Shown here: piece after piece, positions 33,019 through 45,700 of the stretch
Layout: each line of letters begins with the position of its first letter
Position numbering within the stretch: position 1 is the stretch's first letter
Source of the DNA: Phoronis australis
Lineage: Eukaryota > Phoronida > Phoronidae
Direction: 5' to 3'
DNA: 64,000 nt
Assembly (NCBI GenBank): GCA_002633005.1
Contig: NMRA01000003.1
Coordinates: forward strand, 1,094,492-1,158,491
The notes under the pieces: model-generated
Database searches by the model: none
What the model saw: the letters and a program-made list of their open reading frames with translations, nothing else
What the model was told of the DNA's origin: nothing
Position numbers and translations under genes: made by a program

Positions 33019-33506
33019 GAATACATGAAGCAAACATAAAGTAATTATGTAATAGAGTAAAGTGTAAGTTGAAGCTGGAGTTTTACACCGAATATACTGC
33101 CAAAGCAACATGACGACAGACATGCACTAATTGGCCATCAATTAAAATATAATAAACTAACTACCTACTTGATACAACTAACACTACCTACTTAAAGCAT
33201 TTAAAGAAAGGACCAAAACATTGGCGGTGGTCCAATTGATTGTGTTTCAATTGTGAAATAATTTTTTCCATCAGTCCAGATTGGCATCAGTTCAAGTTAA
33301 ACTATATGGAGACAAATGAACAGCACTGGTTTGGCATTGGCCAAAAGCACAGATTCCTGTTAGTAAAAAGGAACACAGCACAAGAACAACAATTAAAACA
33401 TTATACAAGAAGGTTCACGTTGACATTGCATCAAGTTATTCAGTATCAAAATACTTTGAAATTAACGATAAATTTTGCAACCAGCTCCCAACATTACCAG
33501 AGCCAT

Positions 33507-33512
33507 TTTATT
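33507..33512 (-). terminator. Possible polyadenylation signal of SLC20
   Basis: AATAAA on the - strand, ~220 bases after the SLC20 stop. Further copies lie downstream (for example in the TTTATTT at 30191), so the 3'UTR could run much longer toward CREBL2. Confidence 0.3.
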
Positions 33513-33729
33513 CTAATAACCCAACGTATTCCTCTTGCACAAACCCAAGTGGATTAAAGTATGCCACTTCCACAAGAGCAGAGCCCTCTACTGGCTGATT
33601 TAATTAACACCTCACCATGATGGCGACAAAACTAGAACAAGTGGTTGCTATACCAACTGGATTTAAGCTTGAAACGATGTTGGTCTTAACAAGCTGGATA
33701 GTCGACAGCACGTGTAGTGCTAACCACTT

Positions 33730-36700
33730 TCATTCTGGAACTGTTAGTCGTAATCCAGCCATTAGTGCAGCGCTTATTGCCCCAGATACAGGTAGTGTGA
33801 CAATCCAGGCTAAGACGATATTGCGAAAGATTTTCCAGTCGACATTCTCCCTCGAGCGAAACCTTCCAATAGCGACGACGGAGCCAACTTTACAGTGGGT
33901 CGTGCTCACGGGTATTCCCACGTTAGAAGCTATCAGCACCGTTAGCGCTGAGCCAATCTCAATACAGAACCCACTGAAAGAAGAACGAGCAGATTTCAAC
34001 CATTAGCTTACAAAAATCAAAGAACATTTTTGTCAGTTCTGCATAGAACGTTTAATCAGGTGTTCTTAAGGATAGCAGAATCAAACCTGGTTAAATTTAG
34101 AACATCATACCTCAATAATGGCTGACAGGATTCAAATGATCCATTTTTGCACGATGGACTATCAAAAGTAGGACCTAAATTATTATTTTTATTAAACAAT
34201 CTCATAAGTTGTATGAAATGAAAACGTAATGATAATTAAGAAAACTGTAGCAACAGTTTTTGAGCATTTATATCAAACGAAATTCGGTTATGCAAAATTA
34301 ATGAATGTACAATTCTTTTTTGATAAATTTTACAAAAAATGTGATAACTTATGTTTCAATGACGAGGTAAATTTTGGAACCAAAAAAATTATTGTCCAAA
34401 AATATAAAGAGATCAAACAGAAGTTTTAAAGTCCCAAATTCAAAAGACCAGAAGTAAAAACGTTTACCGCAACATCTCAGACGTGTTAAAAGAGCAAATT
34501 ATGAAAATGTGCAGAAATAAAGCCTTTGACAAGCCAAGGCTAGCATATATGAATGATTACCAGTGGATTTCTAACACAACTCGGTTTAAATAAATAAGAG
34601 ATTAAAGTGGGTCAAATGAGATAACTGATAAAAAATAACTTACCTGGATGGTGTGATCTTTGTGAGGTCATCACCAAGCGTTTTAATGACACGGCGACCC
34701 CAAACCCAAAGACCAATAGACATACAGACACCACCATAAAGCAGCAACCATATTGGTGTGGGTGCCTTCTGCATTACATTGCCTTCAGTGGCAATCAACC
34801 ACAGAGCCACCAATGGGCCAATAGCATTGCTAAAAATGAAAAGATTAATAATTTATGGACTGGCTTGATACTTAAATTTTCAGTCGATAGCAAGAATTTC
34901 TCAGAAGAGGTATGCAGTATGAGGGTAATATACTTTCACTAAACTGACAATGTGGTGTCCCTTCCAAAAACTATCAATTGATCCCTAATTACACCATGAC
35001 TAAAACTGATAAAACATCAAAGTATAATGGACTATAATTCCTGCATGAAGCTATTAACTCCAGCCAATCAAGGCACAAGGGCATGAAAACACTAAAATTG
35101 GCCTCAATCTTACTTTGGATTCATAACTCCTAAATTTTTGTCAGCTATAACATACAAGGCCCTCTATATTGGGGCCAAATATCAGCACCCTTCCCCTTTC
35201 ACAAATATCAAAAAATTACACAAATTTCCTCTTTTCAAGTCAAAAAATTCCCCTCTCAACGATCAAAAATTCCCCTCTGATATATATACCATTATCATGA
35301 AAAGCAATGTGACAAATAAACCTCACAAAAATTCTCCTCTTGGCAAAAACGGCGCTAAAGCTCCCCTCCTCATTAAAAATGCTGCAAAAATTGCCCCTTA
35401 AAAAGGTACAGGCAGCTGTCTCAGATGAATGACGGCCCTGACGTACCTCACATCATTGCCACCATGAGCAAAGGAACCAAAGACAGCTGTCAATACTTGA
35501 AGGAATGAAAATAGTTTGGCTGCTTCAGGTTTATCCTTTATTTCTTCACGTGCATGAACAAGATGCTACAACACAAAACACTGATGTAAGGACACTTACT
35601 AATACACGATGCTCATCACAAACATTGCCTTGCATTAACTACTCCCATATGGAATAGATTTAAACCAAGACTAAAGACAAACTTGAACCTACACATATAA
35701 TAAGATGACATTAATGAAATATTACAAAAACCAACACCGAGCGTTGATATGCACCAACTGTATGCATCGCATATAGCTCAGATACAAAGAATGATTACTA
35801 TTTTAAACATTCCCACTAGAGGGAGCAATGTTAGTAAACTTGAAATAGCTTCTGGGTGGTGCATAGCAAGTCAGCAATGCACTTCTCAATAGGAACACAC
35901 CTGCCAAGCCCGTAAAGAAATTAAAACTTACAATGGGGGCACAGTGGTAGTCAGATATGCAGATACGTCCAAACATCCTCATCTGTTATGACGTTCATAG
36001 AAATACACTTGCCAAATTTCACAAAGATCCATAAGGGAGAAGCAGCTTAGAACATGAAAAAACCAAACTGCCACTAGGGGGTGCCATACCGTTAAAAAAA
36101 TTGTCAGCCATGCTCTTCCCAGTAGGAACACATTTAACAATTATAAAACCATTCTTGCAGTGGTTTGGCCAATAGACAGATTGATGTCAAAAACAGACTA
36201 AAACATAATAAAAAAACAATCACTAGGAGGCATACAGTACGACAAACCCATCTGACAAATTCTATATAAAAATCCATCAAGGAACTCCAAAGAAGAAAAT
36301 GGAGAAAAATATAATTGCCACTAGTGGGGAAAGCGGGAGTCGGATCCGTCTGAACGTCGTTGTCATCTGTTACTACCTGCATGCAAATAAACTTGCCAAA
36401 TTTAACAAAGATCTCGCAGAGGGTAAGGAAATACAGCCACGGATGCAATGAAAACAAAACTGCCATAAGGAGGCAACACAGTAGTTGGCACCGTCACAAC
36501 TCCTCTAAGAACATATATGTCAATCATCCTAAGAGTTAGTTGGCTTACAGCGAGGTGGACTCCAAAAACTGACTAAAAATCGGCCACTACGTCAAAACCA
36601 ACTGACAACAGTAAGATGTCATCACCTGTTTAATAGAAATCAATTTACCAAATTTCATAAAAATCTGTCCAGGAACTGCAAAGATACAAAGGAAAACAGA

Positions 36701-39700
36701 AAAATATAAAATTGCCAACTGACGGCACAGCATTTCTTGTATCTGCCCGAAAGTCACCTGTTGTCACCTTGATATAAATGAAAGGAGCATATCTGCAAAA
36801 TTTCATGAACATACGTCAAGGGGTTTTGAAGATACAGCAACGGACACCGGACGGACAGAAGGCCGGCCACACAAACAGAGATGACGACAAAATGCCCCCA
36901 CATATAAATATGTGGGCACATAAAAATACAACACACAAACTTAAACAATTCTAGATAAAACAATTTCTTACATATCATACGAAAAATTTTTGCAACAACA
37001 AATGACGGACAAGAAAGAATACTTCCTGAGTTAGTGAACTATAACTGAACATAACATCAACCAGTGTTACATGAATATTAACAGAGAGAACAAACAGAAG
37101 GATGTGATTTGACTGATCTGTTGTCTTAAAGAAGGGCTCACCTCATGGCCATCGGACTCATCACTATTGCCACTAGAGGGCGTATCTGGGATAGGTAGTT
37201 TGGCATCTTCAGCATTGGCTGAGACTAGTGGGCCATTTGAGTCGGACAGCTTATCAACATTATACACACTGTCTAACAGCCCGACTGACGATGTGTTCTT
37301 CTGAAAATGAAAAACTTACTTTAGCTGTGAATGACATCTGCTAGTATACAAGAGCAATCTTTCAGTCAAATCACAGTCGGTCATTAAACTTAACAAAAAC
37401 TTAACACAATACATCAGAATTTGCATTCATCATTCAAGGTGGTGCATTGAAAAATAAATGACCCCAAAATGTCAATTCTAGGCATTGCTTGGTATGCTTT
37501 AAAGGGGAATGCTACCTTTTTAAAATGCAGTTTTGGTCAATTTGGCAAAATATTCTGTGTAACGTAAATTGAACCTTTTCTGAACATGAAAATAAAAATA
37601 AAGTTTTCTTCAAACCGAAAGTGTGACACACCAAGCAATCTGAATATATCAGGTGATACAATTAAGTTCTTCTCCCACATTTCTACTCTGTACAACTATG
37701 CTCAGTGGCCAACACACCAGTTCATTTGCATTTCACGCCTCTGTACATAATAATTTCCCTTCAGACTTGAGAAATTATGCCAGAAACTGGCTACAAAACT
37801 AATACAATCTGTTGTGATTTTGCTAATCAGACACACAGCATTTGCCGCGTGTGAACTGGTCGCAATGTCACAATCTCCGATTTGAAGCAACTCAAAAGGT
37901 TCAGAATATCTTTTAACATGCTTAAAACCACCAATTTCATATAAAAGTACAAACACAACCCCACCATTCGATCAGATGTCAAATTAGAACACCCGCAAAC
38001 ACTAATCAGCTGATCATAAGTTACGATTATTTATTGGTCGATAAATACTTTGTAGAATCGGGACAACCAGTCAGAGCATTAATCATCTTTTATTATGTTT
38101 AGTGTGAAGTCATCAGATAATACTCTTTACGTTCCCTGTGGTTTATGGTGTAAATGGTATATCAAAGAATGGTGAGGCTGTGGGTTTGTGGGAGTGGCGA
38201 CAACTCCGTATTTGAGCACGCTGTGTCTCTTTTCACTTTCCCACGAGATATCGCAGACATGATACAAGAAACTCGAGTGTTGGTGGACGTGACACAATGG
38301 CGCTGGGTACATTCATGTCATACTCACATCCTTGAAACTATAATTGAAAGTAGCTTTTCTTCTATTTTCACGTTTTTGGGATACTAAATTCGGGGTTGTG
38401 ATATGCTGTGCTATAAAGGAAGGTTTAATGATGTGACAGTGTAGTCACTTATCAAAAAAGGTGAATGGTGGTTCTAAGGACTTTCACAGATAAAAGACCT
38501 TCTAAAAAGGCAACATCCCCTTTCAAAACCTAAACTTCAGTCAGCCAACTCTTCGTACATGTACGTATAAGATGAAGTAAGCCACACCTCACCTTCATAA
38601 CAACACCTATGGCCATGTGACGTGGAGGTGTAGTCGCCCCAGCTGGGGTAGTGAACTCAGTCTCTGCTTGTTGGCAACCATCTATAATGGACATGCAATT
38701 AGTGGGAGCAAATCAAGACACTGGAATTCCAAATTCTACATTATTATGGCTGGGAAATTCAACTATTGCAACATCAACAGACATAACACATTGGATCTAG
38801 AACCGAGTGATCATCAAAGAACAAAGGTGAGAGAAATGCACCCTCTCTGTAGGCCACATATAAGTGAAAGCAATAGCGACATTTAATGCCTAAAGTTCAA
38901 ATCAGCCTTGGACTTAAGCCTCGATGAAATCTGCTTTCAAACAGCTGCAAACTTAACAAGTCATTTCTAACCTCAGAAGCAAAATTGGCTTGTGTTCAGA
39001 TTGCCACCAGAGGGCAGTCAGATTTGTATCAAGTTCCCATGCACATTATTTACCAGGCTCACTGGTTCACAAATACTTGCCTTCATTTGTGCCTAAGTAA
39101 GAAGCATCAGCATTACTGTTTACATTGGCGCTCGCCTCTTCAATATTGCCAAGATCAAGGGGCGGCACACTGACAGGAGCCCCTTCCTCCTCAGAGTTAC
39201 GCCTCGACACCCTGGTCTGGAAGAGTACTTTAGTGCTCTGCATGTCTTCGCTCACATTCTCCGAAGAGTTGGCCACAGTGTATGCACACTCCGCTATTAG
39301 GAAAGCGAAACGCTAGATTAAGGAACTGGTTGTATTAGACTGAACATGAAGACAGCTAGAGACCCCTACGGGCAAAAGAAAACGGATGGAATAACAAGTT
39401 GGGTTTTAAGATCAACAAGACTCAACTTTAAAGGTAGAGTAATCACAAAATGTACAGCATTATCAGTAGAATTGGTATCAATTTAAAGTACATTGCACCA
39501 GTTCGCAACAGAGAATATCAAGAGGAACCAAGACTTAATACAAGTTTCACACAACTACATTTTCCAAATTTTGCTTGAAGGTGATGGCAGCTGAGTCTAG
39601 AGAAGAGTTTATTTTTTTCAGAATATAACTGATTCATTACACCTATATTACCTTGTATTTTCTTCCGATGCCAGGGAACCAGAAATAGACGCACGGCAAT

Positions 39701-42700
39701 AGCTACTAGGCCACCAGACCCAAAACTAATTATAAACACCCCCCATAGCGGTATACGGTCAAGATAAAGCACTGAAAAAGAAAAAAAAATCAGTAATAAC
39801 AACTTATTTCAGAAAAAATAAGAACTGCTTGAAAGTAAGCTAAACAAGGGTGTTCAATTATAGCGTACTCAAAATTAAATGACTGCAGAATGGGTTAATG
39901 AACCACAGCAGTGATATTCCACATATTCAGTGTAAACAGTATCGAGCGAATAATAGATTTACAGTTCATCTTAGAGACAAGATAACATCAATTCTTACTT
40001 TCTGGCCCCTCATAAAATATAGAGAAGAAGTTGATCACCACAGTGAATCCGTAGAAGAGAGGTAACAGTTGAAGACCAGGTTCTAACGGCCGCTCCTGCA
40101 AACCAAACATGATCAAAGAATGATTTGGGAAAATGGGAGATTTTCAGGAAGCAATGGGGGTAATCACGCTCATATCGCCACCTAGTTGTACCAGGAGGTA
40201 CTAATGTTCGCAGCGGGAGGCACAGGGAAACAGTTTGATTTCGCGAAAAGAGCTTTTTATCATGTATGTGATTAAAAAAATGCTTTCTCGACCTCTAGAG
40301 GCCACTGGTATCCGGTCCCGCGTGACCAGTCGCCAAGTTGCTATTTGAAAGTCTCCCATTATCTATGAAACACAGAATCCAACAAGCTTGTTTGCACTAG
40401 AACTAGTTTTTACACTTAGAAAATATACAAACAAGGCACAAGGTAGATAACATGATCTGACCAAAATGACGTGAATTCAAGATGAATTAGGTTGGTTTTA
40501 GATAGAAAAGCAAAGCCAAGTTTTTACGATAAGCAAGCGAGATTCAATTTCTGCAATATCAGGGTATATGTTACAAGTTAGTCTTCTTAATTAATAACTG
40601 GGGTCAAACCATCATATTCTGTAAAAACTTGACCCTTGGGCCACACTTTGACTAGCGTTAACAATACAGCACATTCTTTTCTTGACTTTTATTCAAACAG
40701 CAACACCATAATGGAGGGGACAACTTGGTTTTAGGGATCAGTGTTTAAATAGTTGTCTTGTGTTTTTGACATGTCCTTTACCTTATAACAGGACACATGC
40801 TGAATGACATCAATATCTTACACCTCTCCTGTACCTCTTTAGAACCTTTCACAGTTAAAACGCCTTAAAAAGGGTGTCTCACAGCAATTTTTGAGTTCAT
40901 TAGTCTGAAAATTACTAACAAATTGAATGTTTCCTTCCCATAAGCGAAAGTATTGTGGAATCACCCTCAAACACACACGTGCTTTGTTAACAAATCAAAT
41001 GTGTGTTTACTGTAAGAATGGAACAAATGTGAATTCTGTTACTTTGAACTTCCTCTAACTTCTCAAGGTGCGTATAACAAAAACTGTGACTTGATGGGAT
41101 TAACAATTTAATGCCTTACCTTGTTTAAAACAAACCATCTTATCACAAAGAAGACTGATATGGAGACCAACCCAGACAGCACTGGTGAGATGAACCAAGA
41201 GCCAACTGAAACAGATATAATACATGTGAATAACTTTCAGATATGTGTGCACACGCATGTATCCAAGCATGTGTGTACTGTGTTATGTGTTTCCTGTCTA
41301 CTTACATCCTCCACAAGGTAGTGTCATAAAGATCAGTTTTCACCAGTAACACATATCTCCGTGTTCATAGAAGCAGTACAATGAATATTTACCTTACATA
41401 CCATTACGGCACCTTATTATTCATAACTCACTACAGACAATGTTTGCGGTGTCACAAAACCGGTAATGGTTTAATGTTACAGCTATCTAAATACATCAAA
41501 ACACAGGTTTCTCCAACTTCATGAGGCAAGAGACAGCCATGACACAACCAAAGTTGTAAATGCATAGATTGGATACCACATGCAAAATATTAAGTTTTCT
41601 CCTTTTTCCTGAACTATGCAGATTTTTTGTCCAGAATAAACACAGCATCTTTGTTGAACAGACCCCATACATTAATAATGGCAATGTAATGAGTACTGTT
41701 CTTCTAGACAAGTCACTTGTCAAAATCAAACTACAACAGATAAATGCTATGCAACATCTTGCTATTTTTTTGGAAATTAACCAGATGACTGTACTACGGA
41801 CAAATGGCTGCAACGGCTAAATTTAATGTAGCATACGTGATGCTCACTTGCATTGTCCAAGAACTACTTTTGATTATGCTTCACTTTCGACCACTTGCCA
41901 CAGCAATGAAAGCAATCTGAGGAACAATACTTGGCGAAATGAACGGAAATTGAGGAAGATGGTGAAAGGGAGAATCACTTAACAAGGGGCACCAACGACA
42001 AAGCAGCATCACCCAAGACAGCAACGCCCACAGAACCAATGATGATGCATCGTCATCAAAAACAGCAGCCCACGACACCAACGAAATGTGACTGAAATAG
42101 TACTCATTTTGGTTTATGAGTATTGAGTGACATAAGGTACTTGGTGAAAGCCGTTCAAACACAGTACTGCAGAGGTTATAAGTCAACAAGTTTGACTTGA
42201 AAGCACTGGGACAAATTGCGCAGCGTCATCAGTGATCTCATGATTGAGAGCCTGAAGTAAAGATTGTGTTATGAAAGCCTAGTGTATGATTGTAAGTAAT
42301 TGGACAACTCCCACCGTAGTTCTTTTTTTCAACACCATAACATTGAAGAAGGGAAAGGCTTAATTTAATGTTTGATGATTTTGATAAATGTATGTTGCTG
42401 CTGGATGATACTCCTTTGGTCCAAATAATAAAAAAAAATAAAAAATTGCATTTACACTGAACCGGCGTGTTTACAGATGTATATAATAACATGTTAATGA
42501 CAAACTTACATTGCATTGTCACCGATACCTGAGATATCTACTCATTATTATTTTCTTTCAGTGAAAAGACTTTAAACAACTTTTATGGTAGTTTTCCTAT
42601 TTCTGGATATTCATAAGTGTAACAGATACCTACAATCATCCTTATTAACGCTCCTAATCAAAAATATGATAAATTAATGTTGATGGCTAATTAACTAAGA

Positions 42701-45700
42701 ACGCATTTATGTATTCCCTGAGCTACAAACTTGATACAAAATTCAAATTTACTTATTTTACTTGATACCCTCTAACTGGATATTTCTCAACTTTTTTTAG
42801 TACAGAAGACGACTTTGAAAACATGCATGATGAAGTGAAAAGACTATAAGTATTTGGGAGCTAATGCTCACCACCACCAACACTGTGCCAGTCACCAATT
42901 CCTATTGTGGACAGACACCTTAAATAAATGGATTGTAACAAGTCTGCATTCCACTGAAAAGTGCAGACCCTGAAGTTTTGCAGAGACCTGAAAGGCTATA
43001 CAATCCCTGCATTTAAGGATTTGGTGTCACGTGTAGATTGCGTCATGTGTAGATTGCGTCACATGTAGATTGTGCTCTTGAGACAGCCAAAATTATCCTG
43101 CTACAGCTCTTTACGCCTGAAATTCTTTTTTATTTTATCACCAACATTTATTAACTGGTTATAAAATACTCAACCTATGGGATCTACTGTAATGTACCAA
43201 GAGAAGTTCACAGTGATATATGATTTTAGTTCATGTATGAGGCTAAGCATACAAATGTCGCAAAAAACATGACAATCTACAGGTAGTCAGTATTTAAGAG
43301 ATTTTTCAAAATGTTTACAAAGGTTGGCACATTTCAATGATGCCAAAAGGGTCCAACAAACATCTAAAACACTATTTTTTATTCAATGAGGTATGATAAT
43401 AATACTTGCGCAAATTTATATTTAAGGTTTTGCAATGTTCAGTTGTCTATGATTTTATTCTTGCATGACAGATTGTTGAATGGAGATTGTAAACTGTTCT
43501 TATCTCTTGAAGAGGTTTAAAACAATGCATCTTATTTTCAAGAGTTGATTTTTTATAGAAAATACTTTCAATTGATTTTTTATAGCTAGAAAAATTGAAT
43601 GGTCATTGAACAGCTATTGAATTTTTTAATGAATATGGAATGGAATTCAATTGACTCTGAACTGCATGGAGAATTCTAGTTGAATAGCTATTGAATATGC
43701 TAAAAGGGCCTTTCATACTAACTTCAATGCGTCGATGGTTTGGGGAATTGCGGTCAGTATGAACACTTAACTCTGGTTCTGGATCGCAATTACCAGCTCC
43801 AGTTAACATCGCAGTTAACAGGTGGATTTAATAGCGTGCAGCGTAGACGCTGCGGTGCAGTATGAACAGTTAATTTCTGTCCAATCAAAGTTATCGCTAG
43901 ATGCCACTGTCATGTCAACATTTACAGGGTAGTGCCGTCACTAATAGCTGCTTAAATTTTGCTCTAATAATAACCAGTCGATTTAAAAATAAGTTTAATG
44001 TCAATTAGCAAGAGTAAATGTTCCCAAATTGTCACAAAAATCTTAGCGTGCAGCGCTACCTTGCGATAACTTTGATGATGACAGCGTCACCTCCCATTTA
44101 CTTCGATGTTCATAAACTACCGAAGCCAGTGAACGGTCCAGTTAACTGCGCTGTTTACGCCGATGCTCCGCTCAGACAGGAGTTAAGTCAATATGAAAGG
44201 GCCTAAAGAATTGAATCAATTCATTTACATGGGAAAAACTTCAATCGAATCTCACTTCAATTCTTGTCCTATTAGCTTGCTGATTTATATTTTTCCCAAG
44301 CTAAACAAGACGAACTGCAACTTTAAAACTGGTCTAATCTCCCAAAAATTCTAAACCTTAGAGCGATAAGTCAAAGTAGGTTGTTGAGAACGCTGAATTG
44401 GCACATAAAGACAACCCAGACCTGATACTGAGTGCAGGCTCGGTGAACACAGAAATCACCCAGACATACTCAGTATAGCTATTTCACTTGATTAGACACT
44501 TTACTTTTTATCGCATAATTTTAGAAACAGAATGCCCACTAACAGTTAATAAAACAATCTGAACATTGGAGCAGCTGGAACCAGTGAACTGTTTACAAGT
44601 AATGATGTCAAGATATACTAGACATTAAGACACTGAGGTCAACAAAAACATGATACGTCATTAATGAGTTTCATTTTTAGGCTTGCCAATGTAACCCCAG
44701 TTCACTGAGATAGCACAACACACTATCTCATTTTTAAGAAACAGTAAACACTGGAAGGATGAAGGTATACCAATATAGAAAGGTATGAACTTATCTTATT
44801 GCATACCACAACAGGCCAAGGTAATTTGTACAAGGGTAAACACATTGCCATATGTCTCAGCTTAATACAGGGCTGGGTAAAAGTTATGCAGAGTGGGAAA
44901 ATTACGCATCTGCATGAAAAATTGCAATTTTTGTCCCATAAAATGAGGACCTGTCACCTTGTGGTTAATCTGTTCTTAACAGAGAATAACAAAGACAAAT
45001 TTCTACCATCTCACTGGTGTTTTTTTTACCGTACTAGTCCAGTGCCCTTAAAATGGGAACTCAATCACATGATGAGGATTAGGCAGAGCATCAACACTTA
45101 AAAACAAAATGATTGACAAGTCAGCGTGGATGCTTACCCAAAAGTTTGATTGGTTTAATGTCCACAAAGCAACTTTGATGTTACATTTCCCATGCAAGAT
45201 TATAGGCAATGACGGGAGGGACGCATGGAGTGATGCCTAGCTTTTTATGCAAGAGACAAGCTTACTACACGTTGCTTACGTGAAAGGTTTAACATTTTTT
45301 TTGTATACAAATACAATATTAAAATAAACACAAGCTGTCTCGTTCAGTAGAGAGAATTAAAAGTACGGCTATATATTTGCCATTAGAAGGTTCTGTGGAA
45401 ATGGACAGATTGTTCGGCAAAGTTGAGTCAGTTGTGTACTCTTGGGAGCTAAAATTGTGGAAAGTTCATGAAAACTTGGACACTTAAGACTGGGCGGTAA
45501 GACGAACACTGGCATTAATCCACACCAGTATTGTATTCACTTTAGATTATTGAAGTATGGGCAATGGAAACTTGTCAATTCAAAGAACCCCCACAGCACA
45601 TGAACAGATGCCGCAGACTAGAAATGACCGAGAGGTCAATACACCAAAAACAGCAATCAAGGTAATCTAATGAGACTACTAATAACAGCCGGAACCATTC

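Larger units (their letters stand above)
28208..33729. other. Intergenic, CREBL2 to SLC20 (convergent)
   Basis: 3'UTR of CREBL2 at the left and of SLC20 at the right. Contains two MITEs, a 29-bp tandem repeat, and a THAP-like relic. ORFs at 29182-30568 and 33240-33557 show no domain I recognise. Confidence 0.5.

Noticed and set aside
33617-34006. 129-codon + strand ORF
   Set aside because: Opposite-strand shadow of the last SLC20 exon.
39077-39080. GT donor for SLC20 exon 7
   Set aside because: It gives phase 2 and a stop codon in exon 8; the GC donor keeps the frame.
44799-45101. 100-codon ORF
   Set aside because: No domain or compositional sign of coding; ORFs this long are expected by chance in 64 kb.
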